In this document: positions 1 to 8,074 of the stretch, one piece after another | Layout of the letters: every line of letters starts with the position of its first letter | Position numbering within the stretch: the first letter of the stretch is position 1 | Assembly: GCA_023423605.1 (NCBI GenBank) | Contig: JAFAFF010000085.1 | Location: 1-31,265, forward strand | From: Pseudomonadota bacterium | GTDB taxonomy: Bacteria > Pseudomonadota > Gammaproteobacteria > Xanthomonadales > Xanthomonadaceae | Direction of reading: 5' to 3' | DNA: 31,265 bases | Made by a program: the position numbers and the translations under genes | The notes under the pieces: generated by a model | Told to the model about the DNA's origin: nothing | What the model saw: only the letters and a program-made list of their open reading frames with translations | Databases searched by the model: none

Positions 1-43
1 GCGCGTGAAGGGGCGGTCCCGCGCAGGTGAAACCCGGGTCAGT

Positions 44-49
44 TATGCT
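44..49 (+). promoter_or_regulatory. Candidate -10 box for leaderless transcription of the PAS-AraC gene
   Basis: TATGCT lies 6 nt before the ATG at 56. No recognisable Shine-Dalgarno and no good -35 hexamer is visible. The same box-to-start spacing occurs at three other genes in this window. Confidence 0.4.
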
Positions 50-55
50 GTGGCC

Positions 56-766
56 ATGCGTGTTGAGCCCGCCGACATCGAAGCCCTGTTCGACGCCATT
101 CCGGACGTTCTGTTCTTCATCAAGGACCGCCAGGGGCGCTATACGCACATCAACCAGACCATGCTGCGGCGGCTGGGGCTGAAATCGCGCAAGGAGGTCA
201 TCGGCCGTACCGCTGCGGAGATCTATCCCACCGGTCTCAGCGCCGATTACGCCGACCAGGATGCCCGTGTCCTGGACGGCGCGGTGATCGAGAACCTGAT
301 GGAACTGCACCTGTTCGCGAACCGCGAACCGGGCTGGTGCCTGACCTGCAAGCGGCCGTTGTCCATCGACGGGGAGATCCGCGGCCTGATCGGCATCTCG
401 CGCGATCTTGGCCAGAAGCACAGCCTGGGTGCGCAGTATGAACACCTGCGGTTGGCGCTGGCGCACCTCAACGCGCACTACGCCGAGAACGTGCGCATGC
501 AGACCCTGCTGGACATCACCGGGTTTTCGCTGTCCAAGCTGGAGAGGAGCTTCCGCAAGGTCTTCCAGATGACGCCGCAACAGGTGCTCACCCGCCTGCG
601 CATCCAGATGGCCATGCACCTGCTGCATGGCGATGAAAGCATCGCCAGCATCGGCCAGGCCTGCGGTTTCACCGACCAGAGCGCGTTCACCCGGAAGTTC
701 AAGGCCGAGACCGGAATGTCGCCGCGCGCTTACCGTGCGCGGATCGGCGAACTGGCTGGCGCATGA
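56..766 (+). CDS. PAS domain AraC-family transcriptional regulator
   Basis: This is a predicted cytoplasmic DNA-binding regulator of 236 residues. The first ~115 residues look like a PAS sensor domain (IEALFDAIPDVLFFIKDRQG, then NQTMLRRLG and IGRTAAEIYP). The last ~100 residues form an AraC/XylS double helix-turn-helix ending in the typical GFTDQSAFTRKFKAETGMSP signature. The frame is open further upstream, but I chose the ATG at 56 because it begins the PAS fold and lies exactly 6 nt after a TATGCT box at 44-49, with no Shine-Dalgarno, which suggests a leaderless message. An amino-acid permease follows in the same direction 48 nt downstream and is a plausible target. PAS-AraC regulators often control amino-acid catabolism genes, but the ligand cannot be read from the sequence. 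Confidence 0.88.
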   Translation: MRVEPADIEALFDAIPDVLFFIKDRQGRYTHINQTMLRRLGLKSRKEVIGRTAAEIYPTGLSADYADQDARVLDGAVIENLMELHLFANREPGWCLTCKRPLSIDGEIRGLIGISRDLGQKHSLGAQYEHLRLALAHLNAHYAENVRMQTLLDITGFSLSKLERSFRKVFQMTPQQVLTRLRIQMAMHLLHGDESIASIGQACGFTDQSAFTRKFKAETGMSPRAYRARIGELAGA

Positions 767-814
767 GGTGGCAGGCCATCCGGCCTATCCCCCCGGACCG
801 CGGGACAAGGTAAT

Positions 815-2227
815 GTGACGGACTTGTCGACGCACAGCGTACCTTCAATGCCTGCCAATCCACCTTCTTCCGCTGCCGCTTCCCCCCGCCCGGGCCACGC
901 GCTCAGGCCCCGCCAGCTGATCATGATGGGGCTGGGCAGCGCCATCGGCGCCGGCCTGTTCCTGGGTTCCGGAGTCGGCGTGCAACTGGCAGGTCCCGCC
1001 GTCCTGGTGTCGTATCTGGTCGCGGGTGCGCTGGTGATCATCGTCATGAATGCGCTGGGCGAGATGGCTGCGGCCAAGCCGGCCAGCGGCGCCTTTTCGG
1101 TCTACGCCGCCGATGCGCTCGGGCCATCGGCCGGGGCGACGCTCGGCTGGCTGTGGTGGGTACAGCTGGTGATCGTGATCGCGGCCGAAGCGGTTGGAGC
1201 GGCCGGGCTGCTGGCCACGGTATGGCCCGTCCTGTCAGTACCCATGTCGGCATTGGCCTTCATGGTGCTTTTCACCGCGGTCAACCTGCTGGGCGTGAAG
1301 AATTTCGGCGAGTTCGAATTCTGGTTCGCGATCCTCAAGGTGATCGCCATCCTGGCCTTCATCGCCATCGGCGTGGCCCTGCTGATGGGCTGGCTGCCGC
1401 AGGCAGCGTCGCCCGGGCTGAGCAATTTCACCGTCCATGGCGGCTTCGCGCCGACCGGTCTTGCCGGCGTCGGTGCGGCATTGCTGGTGGTGATCTTCGC
1501 CTTCGGAGGTACCGAGATCGTCGCGGTGGCCGCGGCGGAAACCGAAGATCCCGAGCGCAGCATCGCCCGCGCGATCCGTACCGTGGCCTGGCGCATCCTG
1601 GTGTTCTATATCGGCTCGCTGAGTGTGATCATCGCCGTGGTGCCGTGGACCAGCGAAGCGTTGAAATCGCCGTTCGCGGCCGTGCTGGAAGCGGCCAACA
1701 TTCCCGGTGCGGCCACCGCAATCACCCTGGTGGCGGTCATTGCGCTGCTGTCGGCGCTCAATGCCAACCTGTATGGGGCGTCGCGGATGGTGTTTTCGCT
1801 GGCACAGCGCCGGGAGGCACCCGCACTGCTGGGCTGGGCGGACCGTCGCCAGGTTCCGGTGCCCGCGGTACTGGCGAGCGTACTGTTCGGCTTCGTCGCC
1901 ACTGTGCTGGAACTGGTGTTTCCGGGCAGGGTGCTGCCCGTACTGCTCAACATCGTCGGCTCCACCTGCCTGCTGGTATGGACGCTTTCGCTGGTAGCGC
2001 AGTTGATCCTGCGTCGTCGCGCGGACCGTGCCGGGGTGGCGCTGCCCTTCCGGATGGCGGCGTTCCCGTGGCTCACCTGCATCGCCCTGGCCATCCTCGC
2101 CTTGATCTTCGGCCTGTTGTTGTCCGAAGAGCAGACCCGGCTGCAGTTCCTGTCCATGGTCGGCCTGACGCTGGCGATCGCCTCGGCGAGTGCGCTGGCG
2201 CGACGGGCACGCACCGGCAAGGTTTGA
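815..2227 (+). CDS. APC superfamily amino-acid permease
   Basis: This is a 470-residue inner-membrane amino-acid transporter of the AAT branch of the APC superfamily, the group with CycA, ProY and GabP. The N-terminal helix carries the substrate-site signature MGLGSAIGAGLFLGSG. About 12 hydrophobic segments follow, including FAFGGTEIVAVAAAE, the usual sixth-helix motif. The first ~30 residues (Ser/Pro/Ala-rich) are a cytoplasmic tail. I take the GTG at 815 as the start because AAGG at 806-809 precedes it; the ATG at 848 is an alternative. The gene sits 48 nt after the PAS-AraC regulator, so regulator and transporter probably form one unit. Substrate is not determinable here; small neutral amino acids or proline-like compounds are likely. 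Confidence 0.9.
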   Translation: MTDLSTHSVPSMPANPPSSAAASPRPGHALRPRQLIMMGLGSAIGAGLFLGSGVGVQLAGPAVLVSYLVAGALVIIVMNALGEMAAAKPASGAFSVYAADALGPSAGATLGWLWWVQLVIVIAAEAVGAAGLLATVWPVLSVPMSALAFMVLFTAVNLLGVKNFGEFEFWFAILKVIAILAFIAIGVALLMGWLPQAASPGLSNFTVHGGFAPTGLAGVGAALLVVIFAFGGTEIVAVAAAETEDPERSIARAIRTVAWRILVFYIGSLSVIIAVVPWTSEALKSPFAAVLEAANIPGAATAITLVAVIALLSALNANLYGASRMVFSLAQRREAPALLGWADRRQVPVPAVLASVLFGFVATVLELVFPGRVLPVLLNIVGSTCLLVWTLSLVAQLILRRRADRAGVALPFRMAAFPWLTCIALAILALIFGLLLSEEQTRLQFLSMVGLTLAIASASALARRARTGKV

Positions 2228-2268
2228 TCGGATCGTCGGCCCGTGCATGTCGTGCGGGCGCTGGAAAG

Positions 2269-2297
2269 CATGCAGCCAGCCCCAGGCTGGCTGCATG
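2269..2297. terminator. Hairpin between convergent genes, probable bidirectional terminator
   Basis: A perfect 13-bp inverted repeat (arms CATGCAGCCAGCC and GGCTGGCTGCATG, loop CCA) lies 42 nt after the permease stop and just before the stop of the convergent small-peptide gene. There is no strong T-tract, so it may act as a transcript-end stabiliser as much as a terminator. Confidence 0.55.
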
Positions 2298-2314
2298 TCA
2301 TGCACCTGCGCGGA

Positions 2315-2533
2315 TCAGTCGCGGCGATCCGCGACGGCCTTGCCGCCGTTGGCAAGGCATTGGGCGAATGCCAGGCCGCAGGTGAGGACGTTGCCTCCGG
2401 ATGCCATGCAGGTCACGAACTGGATACCGCAATCCACCACACCCTGCTGCGGGGCGGGCTGGGCGTTGGCGGACGGAACGGCGAAGGCAAGGACCAGGGC
2501 AGCAGACGCAGCGACGGATTTCAGGTGATTCAT
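2315..2533 (-). CDS. Small secreted twin CX6C cysteine peptide, function unknown
   Basis: This 72-residue precursor has a clear Sec signal peptide (MNHLKSVAASAALVLAFAVP) with a likely cleavage after SANA, leaving ~48 residues outside the cytoplasm. The mature part contains four cysteines, C35, C42, C52 and C59, placed in two tandem 17-residue repeats: CGIQFVTCMASGGNVLT and CGLAFAQCLANGGKAVA. Each repeat is C-G-x-x-F-x-x-C-x-A-x-G-G, which suggests two short helices held by disulfides. The start at 2533 is supported by GGAGAA placed 5 nt upstream; longer open frames reading into it lack a start signal. I do not recognise the family. It stands alone between a permease and gcvP, pointing away from gcvP's promoter. 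A metal-binding, structural or toxin-like role are all possible and untested. Confidence 0.8.
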   Translation of the reverse strand: MNHLKSVAASAALVLAFAVPSANAQPAPQQGVVDCGIQFVTCMASGGNVLTCGLAFAQCLANGGKAVADRRD

Positions 2534-2897
2534 GGGTGTTCTCCGATAGTCTGAACGCGCCAGCGCGGAATGCGAGGCGCTGCAGGCGACCCCGTTCGCG
2601 TTCCGGGATCCCGTCCTGGCGGGCCAATGCGAGGACGTGGGGCCATGCTGCGCGGCAGAAGCCCGGGTTGGGCGCCCGGAAATGCGACGCACCGCCCGTG
2701 CGGGCTGTTTTTTTGTCGCTTCGTGACGGGACGCTCGCATGGGTTGGACATGCCATCGTTTCTGAACGCGACGCTGCACAGATGTGAACTGCCATGTGAG
2801 TCATGGCGCGCATCCACGGCACGGAAGTGGCTTTTACGGCAATTCCGGTTGCGACAGCTGGCGGCGGTGAAGCGAAGGCGCATCGCTGGAAAACGGC
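2534..2897. other. Intergenic region between the small peptide gene and the gcvP terminator
   Basis: About 360 bases contain no convincing gene. Several frames are open, as expected at this GC content, but none has a start signal or recognisable product. The main structure is an intrinsic-terminator-like element on the plus strand at 2685-2719, with no annotated plus-strand gene in front of it. The 10-mer TCTGAACGCG occurs at 2550 and again at 2761. Confidence 0.5.
2685..2719 (+). terminator. Orphan intrinsic terminator-like element
   Basis: GCCCG and CGGGC (2694-2698 and 2701-2705) can pair, or alternatively CGCAC with GTGCG around the same centre, and are followed within 2 nt by seven T residues (2708-2714). 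An outer GCGAC/GTCGC pair flanks it. It faces plus, but no plus-strand gene ends here, so it may terminate a small RNA starting near 2540. Confidence 0.45.
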
Positions 2898-2919
2898 ACG
2901 GCCCGCTTGCGCGGGCCGT
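2886..2919 (-). terminator. Intrinsic terminator of gcvP
   Basis: A 9-bp stem (arms ACGGCCCGC and GCGGGCCGT, 2898-2906 and 2911-2919) with a 4-nt loop starts about 24 nt after the gcvP stop codon. On the minus strand it is followed by GCCGTTTTCC, a short T-tract. Confidence 0.75.
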
Positions 2920-2943
2920 CCGTGTCATCGATGAGGCGTTGGC

Positions 2944-5811
2944 TCAGACCTCGATGGCGTCGTCCTTGTACGCGTCCACCGGAATGCAGGCACACATCAC
3001 GTTCTTGTCGCCATACACGTTGTCCACGCGTGCCACCGGCGGCCAGTATTTGGCCTGGCGCAGGCTGGCCAGCGGGAATGCCGCCAGTTCGCGCGGATAG
3101 GCATGGGTCCATTCGCTGGCCGTGACCGCGGTGGCGGTGTGCGGTGCATTCTTCAGCGGGTTGTCCTCGCGCTCCAGGCGGCCGTCCTCGATGGCGGCGA
3201 TCTCCTCGCGGATCTGGATCATCGCGTCGATGAAGCGGTCCAGTTCGTGCAGGGATTCGCTCTCGGTCGGTTCCACCATCAGCGTGCCGGCCACCGGGAA
3301 GCTCAGGGTGGGCGCGTGGAAGCCGAAATCGATCAGGCGTTTGGCGATGTCCTCGGCGCCGATGCCGGACACCTTTTCCAGCGGGCGCACATCGAGGATG
3401 CACTCATGCGCCACCAGCCCGTTGCGGCCGGTGTACAGCGTGCGGTAATGCGGCGCCAGGCGCGTGGCGATGTAGTTGGCGTTGAGCAGGGCGACCTGGG
3501 TCGCCTTGCGCAGGCCTTCGCTGCCCATCAGTGCGATGTACATCCAGCTGATCGGCAGGATGGACGCACTGCCGAACGACGCGGCCGAGACCATGCCGAC
3601 GTCGCCTTCGCCGCCCAGCACCTTGGGCAGGAACGGCGCCAGGTGCGACTTCACCGCGCAGGGGCCGACGCCCGGACCACCGCCGCCATGCGGGATGCAG
3701 AAGGTCTTGTGCAAGTTCAGGTGGGAAACGTCCGAGCCCCACTTGCCAGGCTTGGCGACGCCGACCAGGGCGTTCATGTTGGCACCGTCGGTATACACCT
3801 GGCCACCGTGCTGGTGCACGATCTCGCAGATGGTGACGATATCCTCCTCGAACACGCCGTGGGTGGACGGGTAGGTGATCATCAGTGCCGCCAGGCGGTC
3901 GCTGTATTTCTCCGCCTGCGCGCGGATGTCGTCCACGTCCACGTTGCCGTTGGCATCGCATCGGGTCACCACGACCTTCATGCCGCACATCTGCGCCGAA
4001 GCCGGGTTGGTGCCGTGCGCGGATTCGGGGATCAGGCAGATGTCGCGATGGTCTTCGCCGCGCGAGCGATGGTAGGCGCGGATCGCCAGCAGGCCGGCGT
4101 ATTCGCCCTGGGCGCCGGAGTTCGGCTGCAGGCTCACTGCATCGTAGCCGGTGCATTCCACCAGCATGGCCTCCAGGCTTTCGATCAGCGCCTTGTAACC
4201 GATGGCCTGGTCGGCCGGCACCAGCGGATGGATGTTGCCGAATTCCGGCCAGGTCACCGGGATCATCTCGGCCGTGGCGTTCAGCTTCATGGTGCACGAG
4301 CCCAGCGGGATCATCGTGCGGTCCATCGCCAGGTCCTTGTCGGCCAGCGTGCGCAGGTAGCGCAGCAGTTCGTGCTCGCTGTGGTGGGTGTTGAACACCG
4401 GATGGGTCAGGAACGCGCTGGTGCGCCGCAGCGGGGCCGGGATCGCATCGGCGGCGTCGCGGTCGAGCGCCTCCACGTCGGCGGACGCGCCGAACACGCT
4501 GGCCAGGGCGACCACGTCCTCGCGGATGGTGGTTTCGTCCAGGCTGATGCCGACCGAACCGTCGTCGATCGCGCGCAGGTTGTAACCGGCGGCACGCGCC
4601 TTTTCGTGGATGGCCGCAGCGTCAACGCCGGTGATGTGCAGGGTGTCGAAGAAGTCGTCGCCGACCTGGATGCCGGCCTGGCGCAGGGCGACGGCAAGCA
4701 GGGTGGTCAGGCGATGGGTACGCCGGGCGATGCGGGTCAGCCCTTCCGGCCCGTGGTACACCGCGTACATGGATGCCATCACCGCCAGCAGCACCTGCGC
4801 GGTGCAGATGTTGGACGTGGCCTTCTCGCGGCGGATGTGCTGTTCGCGGGTCTGCAGGGTAAGACGATACGCGGGGTTGCCCTGGGCATCGACAGACACG
4901 CCGATCAGGCGGCCCGGCATGGAACGCTTGTAGGCGTCGCGGCAGGCCATGAACGCAGCGTGCGGGCCGCCGAAGCCGAACGGCACGCCGAAACGCTGGC
5001 TGTTGCCGACCACGATGTCCGCGCCCCATTCGCCGGGAGCGGTGATCAGGGTCAGCGCAAGCAGGTCGGTGGCCACGGCCACCACGCCGCCGCGCGCATG
5101 CACCGCTTCGGCCAGCGCCGCGTGGTCGGCGACCTTGCCGAAGGTATCCGGGTACTGCAGCAGGATGCCGAACGCCTCGGCTTCCATCGCTTCGGCCGGC
5201 GTACCGACTCGCAGCACGATGCCCATGGGCTCGGCGCGGGTGCGCAGCAGTTCCAGTGTCTGCGGATGCACGGCGTCATGCACGAAGAAGGTGTCCGACT
5301 TCGACTTCGCCGAGCGCTTGGCCAGGGTCATCGCTTCGGCGGCGGCGGTGGCCTCGTCCAGCAGCGACGCGTTGGCGATCTCCATGCCGGTGAGGTCGGC
5401 GCACATGGTCTGGAAGTTGATCAGCGCTTCCATGCGGCCCTGCGAGATCTCGGCCTGGTACGGCGTGTAGGCGGTATACCAGGCCGGGTTTTCGAGGATG
5501 TTGCGCAGGATGACGTTGGGCGTATGGGTGCCGTAGTAGCCTTGGCCGATGAAGCTGCGCAGCACGGTGTTCTGGTCGGCGATCGCGCGGATCTTCGCCA
5601 GCGCCTGCACTTCGGTGAGCGATCCGGGCAGTGCCAGCGGAGCCGGCGACTTGATCCGTGCCGGCACGATGGCATCGGTCAGCGCATCCAGCGAGGCATG
5701 GCCGACGACGTCGAGCATCTGCGCGATCTCGGCATCGTTGGGGCCGATATGGCGCTCGACGAACGCGTGGTGATGCTCGAGCTCGCGCAGCGAAGGGGTG
5801 TTCTGGGACAT
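2944..5811 (-). CDS. gcvP: Glycine dehydrogenase (decarboxylating), P-protein
   Basis: The P-protein of the glycine cleavage system decarboxylates glycine on pyridoxal phosphate and passes the aminomethyl group to the lipoyl arm of GcvH. The 955-residue protein is the full single-chain type, with N-terminal ([15 protein letters not shown]) and C-terminal halves fused. The PLP lysine is K702 in [16 protein letters not shown]; other family blocks are [20 protein letters not shown] and [17 protein letters not shown]. The ATG at 5811 begins the known N-terminus ([20 protein letters not shown]); the frame stays open to 6123, but that part is the riboswitch leader, not protein. The gene stands alone: gcvT and gcvH are not in the window. 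Expression should respond to glycine through the upstream tandem riboswitch. Confidence 0.98.
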   Translation of the reverse strand: MSQNTPSLRELEHHHAFVERHIGPNDAEIAQMLDVVGHASLDALTDAIVPARIKSPAPLALPGSLTEVQALAKIRAIADQNTVLRSFIGQGYYGTHTPNVILRNILENPAWYTAYTPYQAEISQGRMEALINFQTMCADLTGMEIANASLLDEATAAAEAMTLAKRSAKSKSDTFFVHDAVHPQTLELLRTRAEPMGIVLRVGTPAEAMEAEAFGILLQYPDTFGKVADHAALAEAVHARGGVVAVATDLLALTLITAPGEWGADIVVGNSQRFGVPFGFGGPHAAFMACRDAYKRSMPGRLIGVSVDAQGNPAYRLTLQTREQHIRREKATSNICTAQVLLAVMASMYAVYHGPEGLTRIARRTHRLTTLLAVALRQAGIQVGDDFFDTLHITGVDAAAIHEKARAAGYNLRAIDDGSVGISLDETTIREDVVALASVFGASADVEALDRDAADAIPAPLRRTSAFLTHPVFNTHHSEHELLRYLRTLADKDLAMDRTMIPLGSCTMKLNATAEMIPVTWPEFGNIHPLVPADQAIGYKALIESLEAMLVECTGYDAVSLQPNSGAQGEYAGLLAIRAYHRSRGEDHRDICLIPESAHGTNPASAQMCGMKVVVTRCDANGNVDVDDIRAQAEKYSDRLAALMITYPSTHGVFEEDIVTICEIVHQHGGQVYTDGANMNALVGVAKPGKWGSDVSHLNLHKTFCIPHGGGGPGVGPCAVKSHLAPFLPKVLGGEGDVGMVSAASFGSASILPISWMYIALMGSEGLRKATQVALLNANYIATRLAPHYRTLYTGRNGLVAHECILDVRPLEKVSGIGAEDIAKRLIDFGFHAPTLSFPVAGTLMVEPTESESLHELDRFIDAMIQIREEIAAIEDGRLEREDNPLKNAPHTATAVTASEWTHAYPRELAAFPLASLRQAKYWPPVARVDNVYGDKNVMCACIPVDAYKDDAIEV

Positions 5812-5845
5812 GGCAGGGATCCGTCGGGAAAGGGGACGCACATGG

Positions 5846-5869
5846 GCAGGCCGCCAATCGGCAGCCTGC
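5846..5869 (-). promoter_or_regulatory. Hairpin between glycine riboswitch and gcvP start
   Basis: Arms GCAGGC and GCCTGC close a 10-bp stem that contains one T-G wobble and a GATT loop. It lies between the riboswitch 3' end and the gcvP ATG and could be part of the expression platform. There is no T-tract after it, so control of translation is as likely as termination. Confidence 0.4.
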
Positions 5870-5876
5870 GGGGCGC

Positions 5877-6050
5877 CCCTCTGTCCTTTTGCCTGAGAGT
5901 TTAAAAGCGCGCATCGGCGCGGCTTCGTGCCCCTTCGGCGCCGGATCGAACCGGTCTCTCCAGAGTTTTGCTGCGGGTGGTATCGGGCCTGAGCGATTAC
6001 GGGCGTTGCGCCTTCGGCAGCGGTGTCCTGCTTCTCCCACCGTGTTGCCC
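5877..6050 (-). ncRNA. Tandem glycine riboswitch
   Basis: Two glycine aptamers lie in tandem in the gcvP leader. Reading the minus strand, aptamer 1 (about 6045-5982) contains GTGGGAGAAGC, GCTGCCGAAGGCGCAA and CGCTCAGGCCCGATA. Aptamer 2 (about 5970-5877) contains CTCTGGAGAGACC, GCGCCGAAGGGGCA and the highly conserved CTCTCAGGCAAAAGGACAGA. These blocks match the glycine class (GAGAG, CCGAAGG and CTCAGGCAAAAGGAC elements). The gene controlled is gcvP, whose product consumes glycine, so glycine is expected to switch expression on. The leader begins only a few nucleotides after a TATAAT box. Confidence 0.93.
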
Positions 6051-6054
6051 GGCG

Positions 6055-6060
6055 ATTATA
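6055..6060 (-). promoter_or_regulatory. -10 box of the gcvP promoter
   Basis: A consensus TATAAT reads on the minus strand immediately before the riboswitch, so transcription should start around 6046-6049, at the first aptamer. No clear -35 hexamer is visible at the usual distance. Confidence 0.6.
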
Positions 6061-6275
6061 GCGGCTGTCCCGGGTTCCGGGGCCGCACGCCACCGCCGCA
6101 CGCCTGAACCGGCGATGGCCCACCGTGCGCTTGCCGCACCGGGCGAATGGAATTGCCCGGCGTGAAGGCCTATCATCGCCGGACTCTCCTGTTCATCTGG
6201 CGCCCCGTGCTTTCGCGATGGGGCGCCTGCCCGGCGTGCGCCTGCGCATGCCGGCCAGCCTGCCGGATCCCGCGC

Positions 6276-7493
6276 ATGACCGCCGCCTCACCCTCGACCC
6301 GCCGTCTGGCCCTGCTGCTCGCAGGCCTGGCGATGTTCGGGCCGTTCTCCATCGACACGATCTTCCCCGCGTTTCCGCAACTGGCCGCGCGCCTGGCGGT
6401 GGACGAAGTGGCCGTGCAGCAGACCGTCAGCGTGTACCTGCTGTTCTACGGGCTGATGAGCCTGGCCCATGGGCCGCTGTCCGATGCCTGGGGGCGCAAG
6501 CGGGTGATCCTGGGCGGGCTGGTGGTGTTCGTGGGCGCGTCGGTGGGCTGCGCGCTGTCCACGGACCTGCCGACGCTGCTGGTGTTCCGCGCGCTGCAGG
6601 GCCTGTCGGCCGGCGTGGGCATGATCGTCGGCCGTGCGGTGATCCGCGATCTGTACCACGGGCACGATGCGCAGCGGTTGATGAGCCAGGTGTCGATGAT
6701 CTTCGGCATCGCGCCGGCCATCGCCCCGATCATCGGCGGCTGGATACTGCTCAGCGGTGCCGGCTGGCCGTTGATCTTCTGGTTCCTGGTGGTGTTCTCG
6801 CTGCTGCTGCTGGTGACTACCGCGCGCTTCCTTCCGGAAACGCATCCGGTCCATGCGCGAACCGCGCTTTCGCCGCGCGGACTGGTACGCGATTACCTGC
6901 GGATCGGCAGCAATCCGCGGTTCCTGCGCCTGGCTCTGGCCGGCAGCATCAATTTCGGCGGCATTTTCCTGTACATCGCATCGGCGCCGGTGTTCGTCAT
7001 GCAGCACCTGGGGCTGGGCGAGGGTGGTTTTGCCTGGCTGTTCATCCCGACCATCGGGGGCATGACGGCCGGCTCTTTCCTGTCCGGACGCATGGCAGGC
7101 CACACCACGCCGGCCCGCCAGGTGTCGATCGGTTTCATCTGCTGTGCGGTCTCGGCGCTGCTCAACATCGGCTACGTGGCGCTGGCACCGCAGCTGGCGC
7201 TGCCGTGGGCGGTGCTGCCGATCTTCCTGGGCGGTCTGGGCATGGCGCTGATCTTCCCGATCCTGGCGCTGGCGGTGCTGGACATGTATCCGCAGCAGCG
7301 TGGCCTGGCATCCTCGCTGCAGGCTTTCCTGCAGCTGATGGCCAGTACCCTGGTGGCTGGCGTGGTGTCGCCGCTGCTCAGCGGAAGCCCGCTGCACCTG
7401 GCGCTGGGCCAGGCGGCCTTCTTCGCGGGCGGGTTCGTGTTCTGGTACTGGGAGCACCGCCGCAGCGCGGTGGGCCTGCAGGCGATGGCCTGA
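6276..7493 (+). CDS. Bcr/CflA family multidrug efflux MFS transporter
   Basis: This 405-residue inner-membrane proton antiporter belongs to the 12-TMS drug:H+ antiporter group that exports bicyclomycin, chloramphenicol or sulfonamides. Typical blocks are FGPFSIDTIFPAFPQLA in TM1, the MFS motif A GPLSDAWGRKRVILGG between TM2 and TM3, and RALQGLSAGVGMIVGRAVIRDLY in TM4. The open frame extends to 6147, but the upstream part is a Cys/Arg-rich stretch unlike the family, so I place the start at the ATG 6276, which gives the normal length. It is divergent from gcvP. A hairpin with GCGGCC/GGCCGC arms at 7499-7517 follows the stop. Substrate cannot be predicted. Confidence 0.92.
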   Translation: MTAASPSTRRLALLLAGLAMFGPFSIDTIFPAFPQLAARLAVDEVAVQQTVSVYLLFYGLMSLAHGPLSDAWGRKRVILGGLVVFVGASVGCALSTDLPTLLVFRALQGLSAGVGMIVGRAVIRDLYHGHDAQRLMSQVSMIFGIAPAIAPIIGGWILLSGAGWPLIFWFLVVFSLLLLVTTARFLPETHPVHARTALSPRGLVRDYLRIGSNPRFLRLALAGSINFGGIFLYIASAPVFVMQHLGLGEGGFAWLFIPTIGGMTAGSFLSGRMAGHTTPARQVSIGFICCAVSALLNIGYVALAPQLALPWAVLPIFLGGLGMALIFPILALAVLDMYPQQRGLASSLQAFLQLMASTLVAGVVSPLLSGSPLHLALGQAAFFAGGFVFWYWEHRRSAVGLQAMA

Positions 7494-7498
7494 GCTCC

Positions 7499-7517
7499 GC
7501 GGCCGTGAGCGGGCCGC
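7499..7517 (+). terminator. Hairpin after the MFS gene
   Basis: Arms GCGGCC and GGCCGC with a 7-nt loop lie 5 nt after the MFS stop codon. A possible -10 box, TATCCT at 7532-7537, follows and could serve the next gene. No T-tract, so this is a weak terminator call. Confidence 0.35.
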
Positions 7518-7564
7518 AGGGCCCGGTGGGTTATCCTTGCGCCCCCGATCCTGCAGCTCCGCCG

Positions 7565-7957
7565 ATGTCGACCACTTCCAAACTCCGCCGCGATCTTCGC
7601 CGGCGCCGTGAAACCCAGGCCGCCAACCGCGAGCAGGCCGCTGCGTCGCCCGTGGAGCCGCATGCCGAGCTGCGTGACCAGGCACGGACGCTGCTGGCGG
7701 GTATCGTCCGCCGCGATGGCGAATGGGTGCTGGGCATGGATGGGCGCATCGCCGGCCAGACCGAAAGCGCCGCACACGTGCTGGCGCTGATCATGCAGGC
7801 CGGTGAGCTGCACGAGCGGCAGGGAACGCCGGTGCGCCTGGTCTATTCGGATGCGCTGCGCGATGCGGCACACGCCGAGGCGGCATCGCTGGGGCAGACC
7901 TTCGAGGCGTTCAAGGCTGCACTGGCGGCGCGGATTGCCGCGGGCAAGGGCAACTGA
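7565..7957 (+). CDS. Conserved-looking hypothetical protein (130 aa)
   Basis: This 130-residue protein is soluble with no signal peptide or membrane segment. The first ~35 residues are strongly basic and polar (KLRRDLRRRRETQAANREQ), which could bind nucleic acid. The rest is predicted mixed alpha/beta (QARTLLAGIVRRDGEWVLGM, then a helical LALIMQAGELHERQG and a final helix ending AALAARIAAGKGN). I do not recognise the family. The start at 7565 is the first ATG after the MFS gene, 71 nt from its stop, and TATCCT at 7532 may be its own -10 box. It is co-directional with the MFS pump but separated by a hairpin. It is followed by a cluster of inverted repeats. The coding call rests on the protein-like composition and context. 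Confidence 0.65.
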   Translation: MSTTSKLRRDLRRRRETQAANREQAAASPVEPHAELRDQARTLLAGIVRRDGEWVLGMDGRIAGQTESAAHVLALIMQAGELHERQGTPVRLVYSDALRDAAHAEAASLGQTFEAFKAALAARIAAGKGN

Positions 7958-7964
7958 GGGGGGT

Positions 7965-7985
7965 GTGACGACCAACGGTCGTCAC
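7965..7985. repeat. Palindromic repeat, SMAG/REP-like
   Basis: A perfect 9-bp stem, GTGACGACC with GGTCGTCAC, has a 3-nt AAC loop. It sits 8 nt after the stop of the 130-residue gene and resembles the REP-type hairpins frequent in Stenotrophomonas intergenic regions, but lacks a clean GTAG end. Confidence 0.5.
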
Positions 7986-7993
7986 CCACCGGG

Positions 7994-8027
7994 CAGGGCA
8001 TCAGCCACGGGACAGGGCATCAGCCAC
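7994..8027. repeat. Short direct repeat, 19-bp period
   Basis: CAGGGCATCAGCCAC occurs at 7994-8008 and again at 8013-8027. A third, partial unit starts at 8029. It lies between two hairpin repeats and probably arose by slippage or repeat amplification. Confidence 0.6.
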
Positions 8028-8035
8028 CGGGCAGC

Positions 8036-8061
8036 GGCCGTCACCACCAGTGGTGACGGCC
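8036..8061. repeat. Palindromic repeat between convergent genes
   Basis: A perfect 12-bp stem, GGCCGTCACCAC with GTGGTGACGGCC, has a 2-nt loop. It shares the GTCACC core with the hairpin at 7965 and lies 13 nt from the stop of the convergent peptidase gene, so it may act as a terminator or mRNA end stabiliser. Confidence 0.55.
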
Positions 8062-8074
8062 AATGCTGCGTGGC

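Noticed and set aside
813..818. An ATG-TGA minimal open frame just before the permease start
   Set aside because: It overlaps the GTG start by chance context; there is no separate ribosome-binding site for it.
2550..2770. The 10-mer TCTGAACGCG at 2550 and 2761 as a regulator site pair
   Set aside because: Two copies 211 bp apart in a GC-rich region may be chance; no symmetry and no promoter geometry supports it.
3103..5904. A 933-codon open frame on the plus strand opposite gcvP
   Set aside because: It is the antisense shadow of gcvP: no start signal, composition very rich in Gly, Arg, His and Asp, and no family motif. Long antisense frames are common in this GC range.
6125..7957. A 610-codon open frame joining the MFS region with the 130-residue gene
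   Set aside because: Through the MFS gene it is an out-of-frame reading with a nonsense-like composition. Only its last part (from 7565) looks like a real protein.
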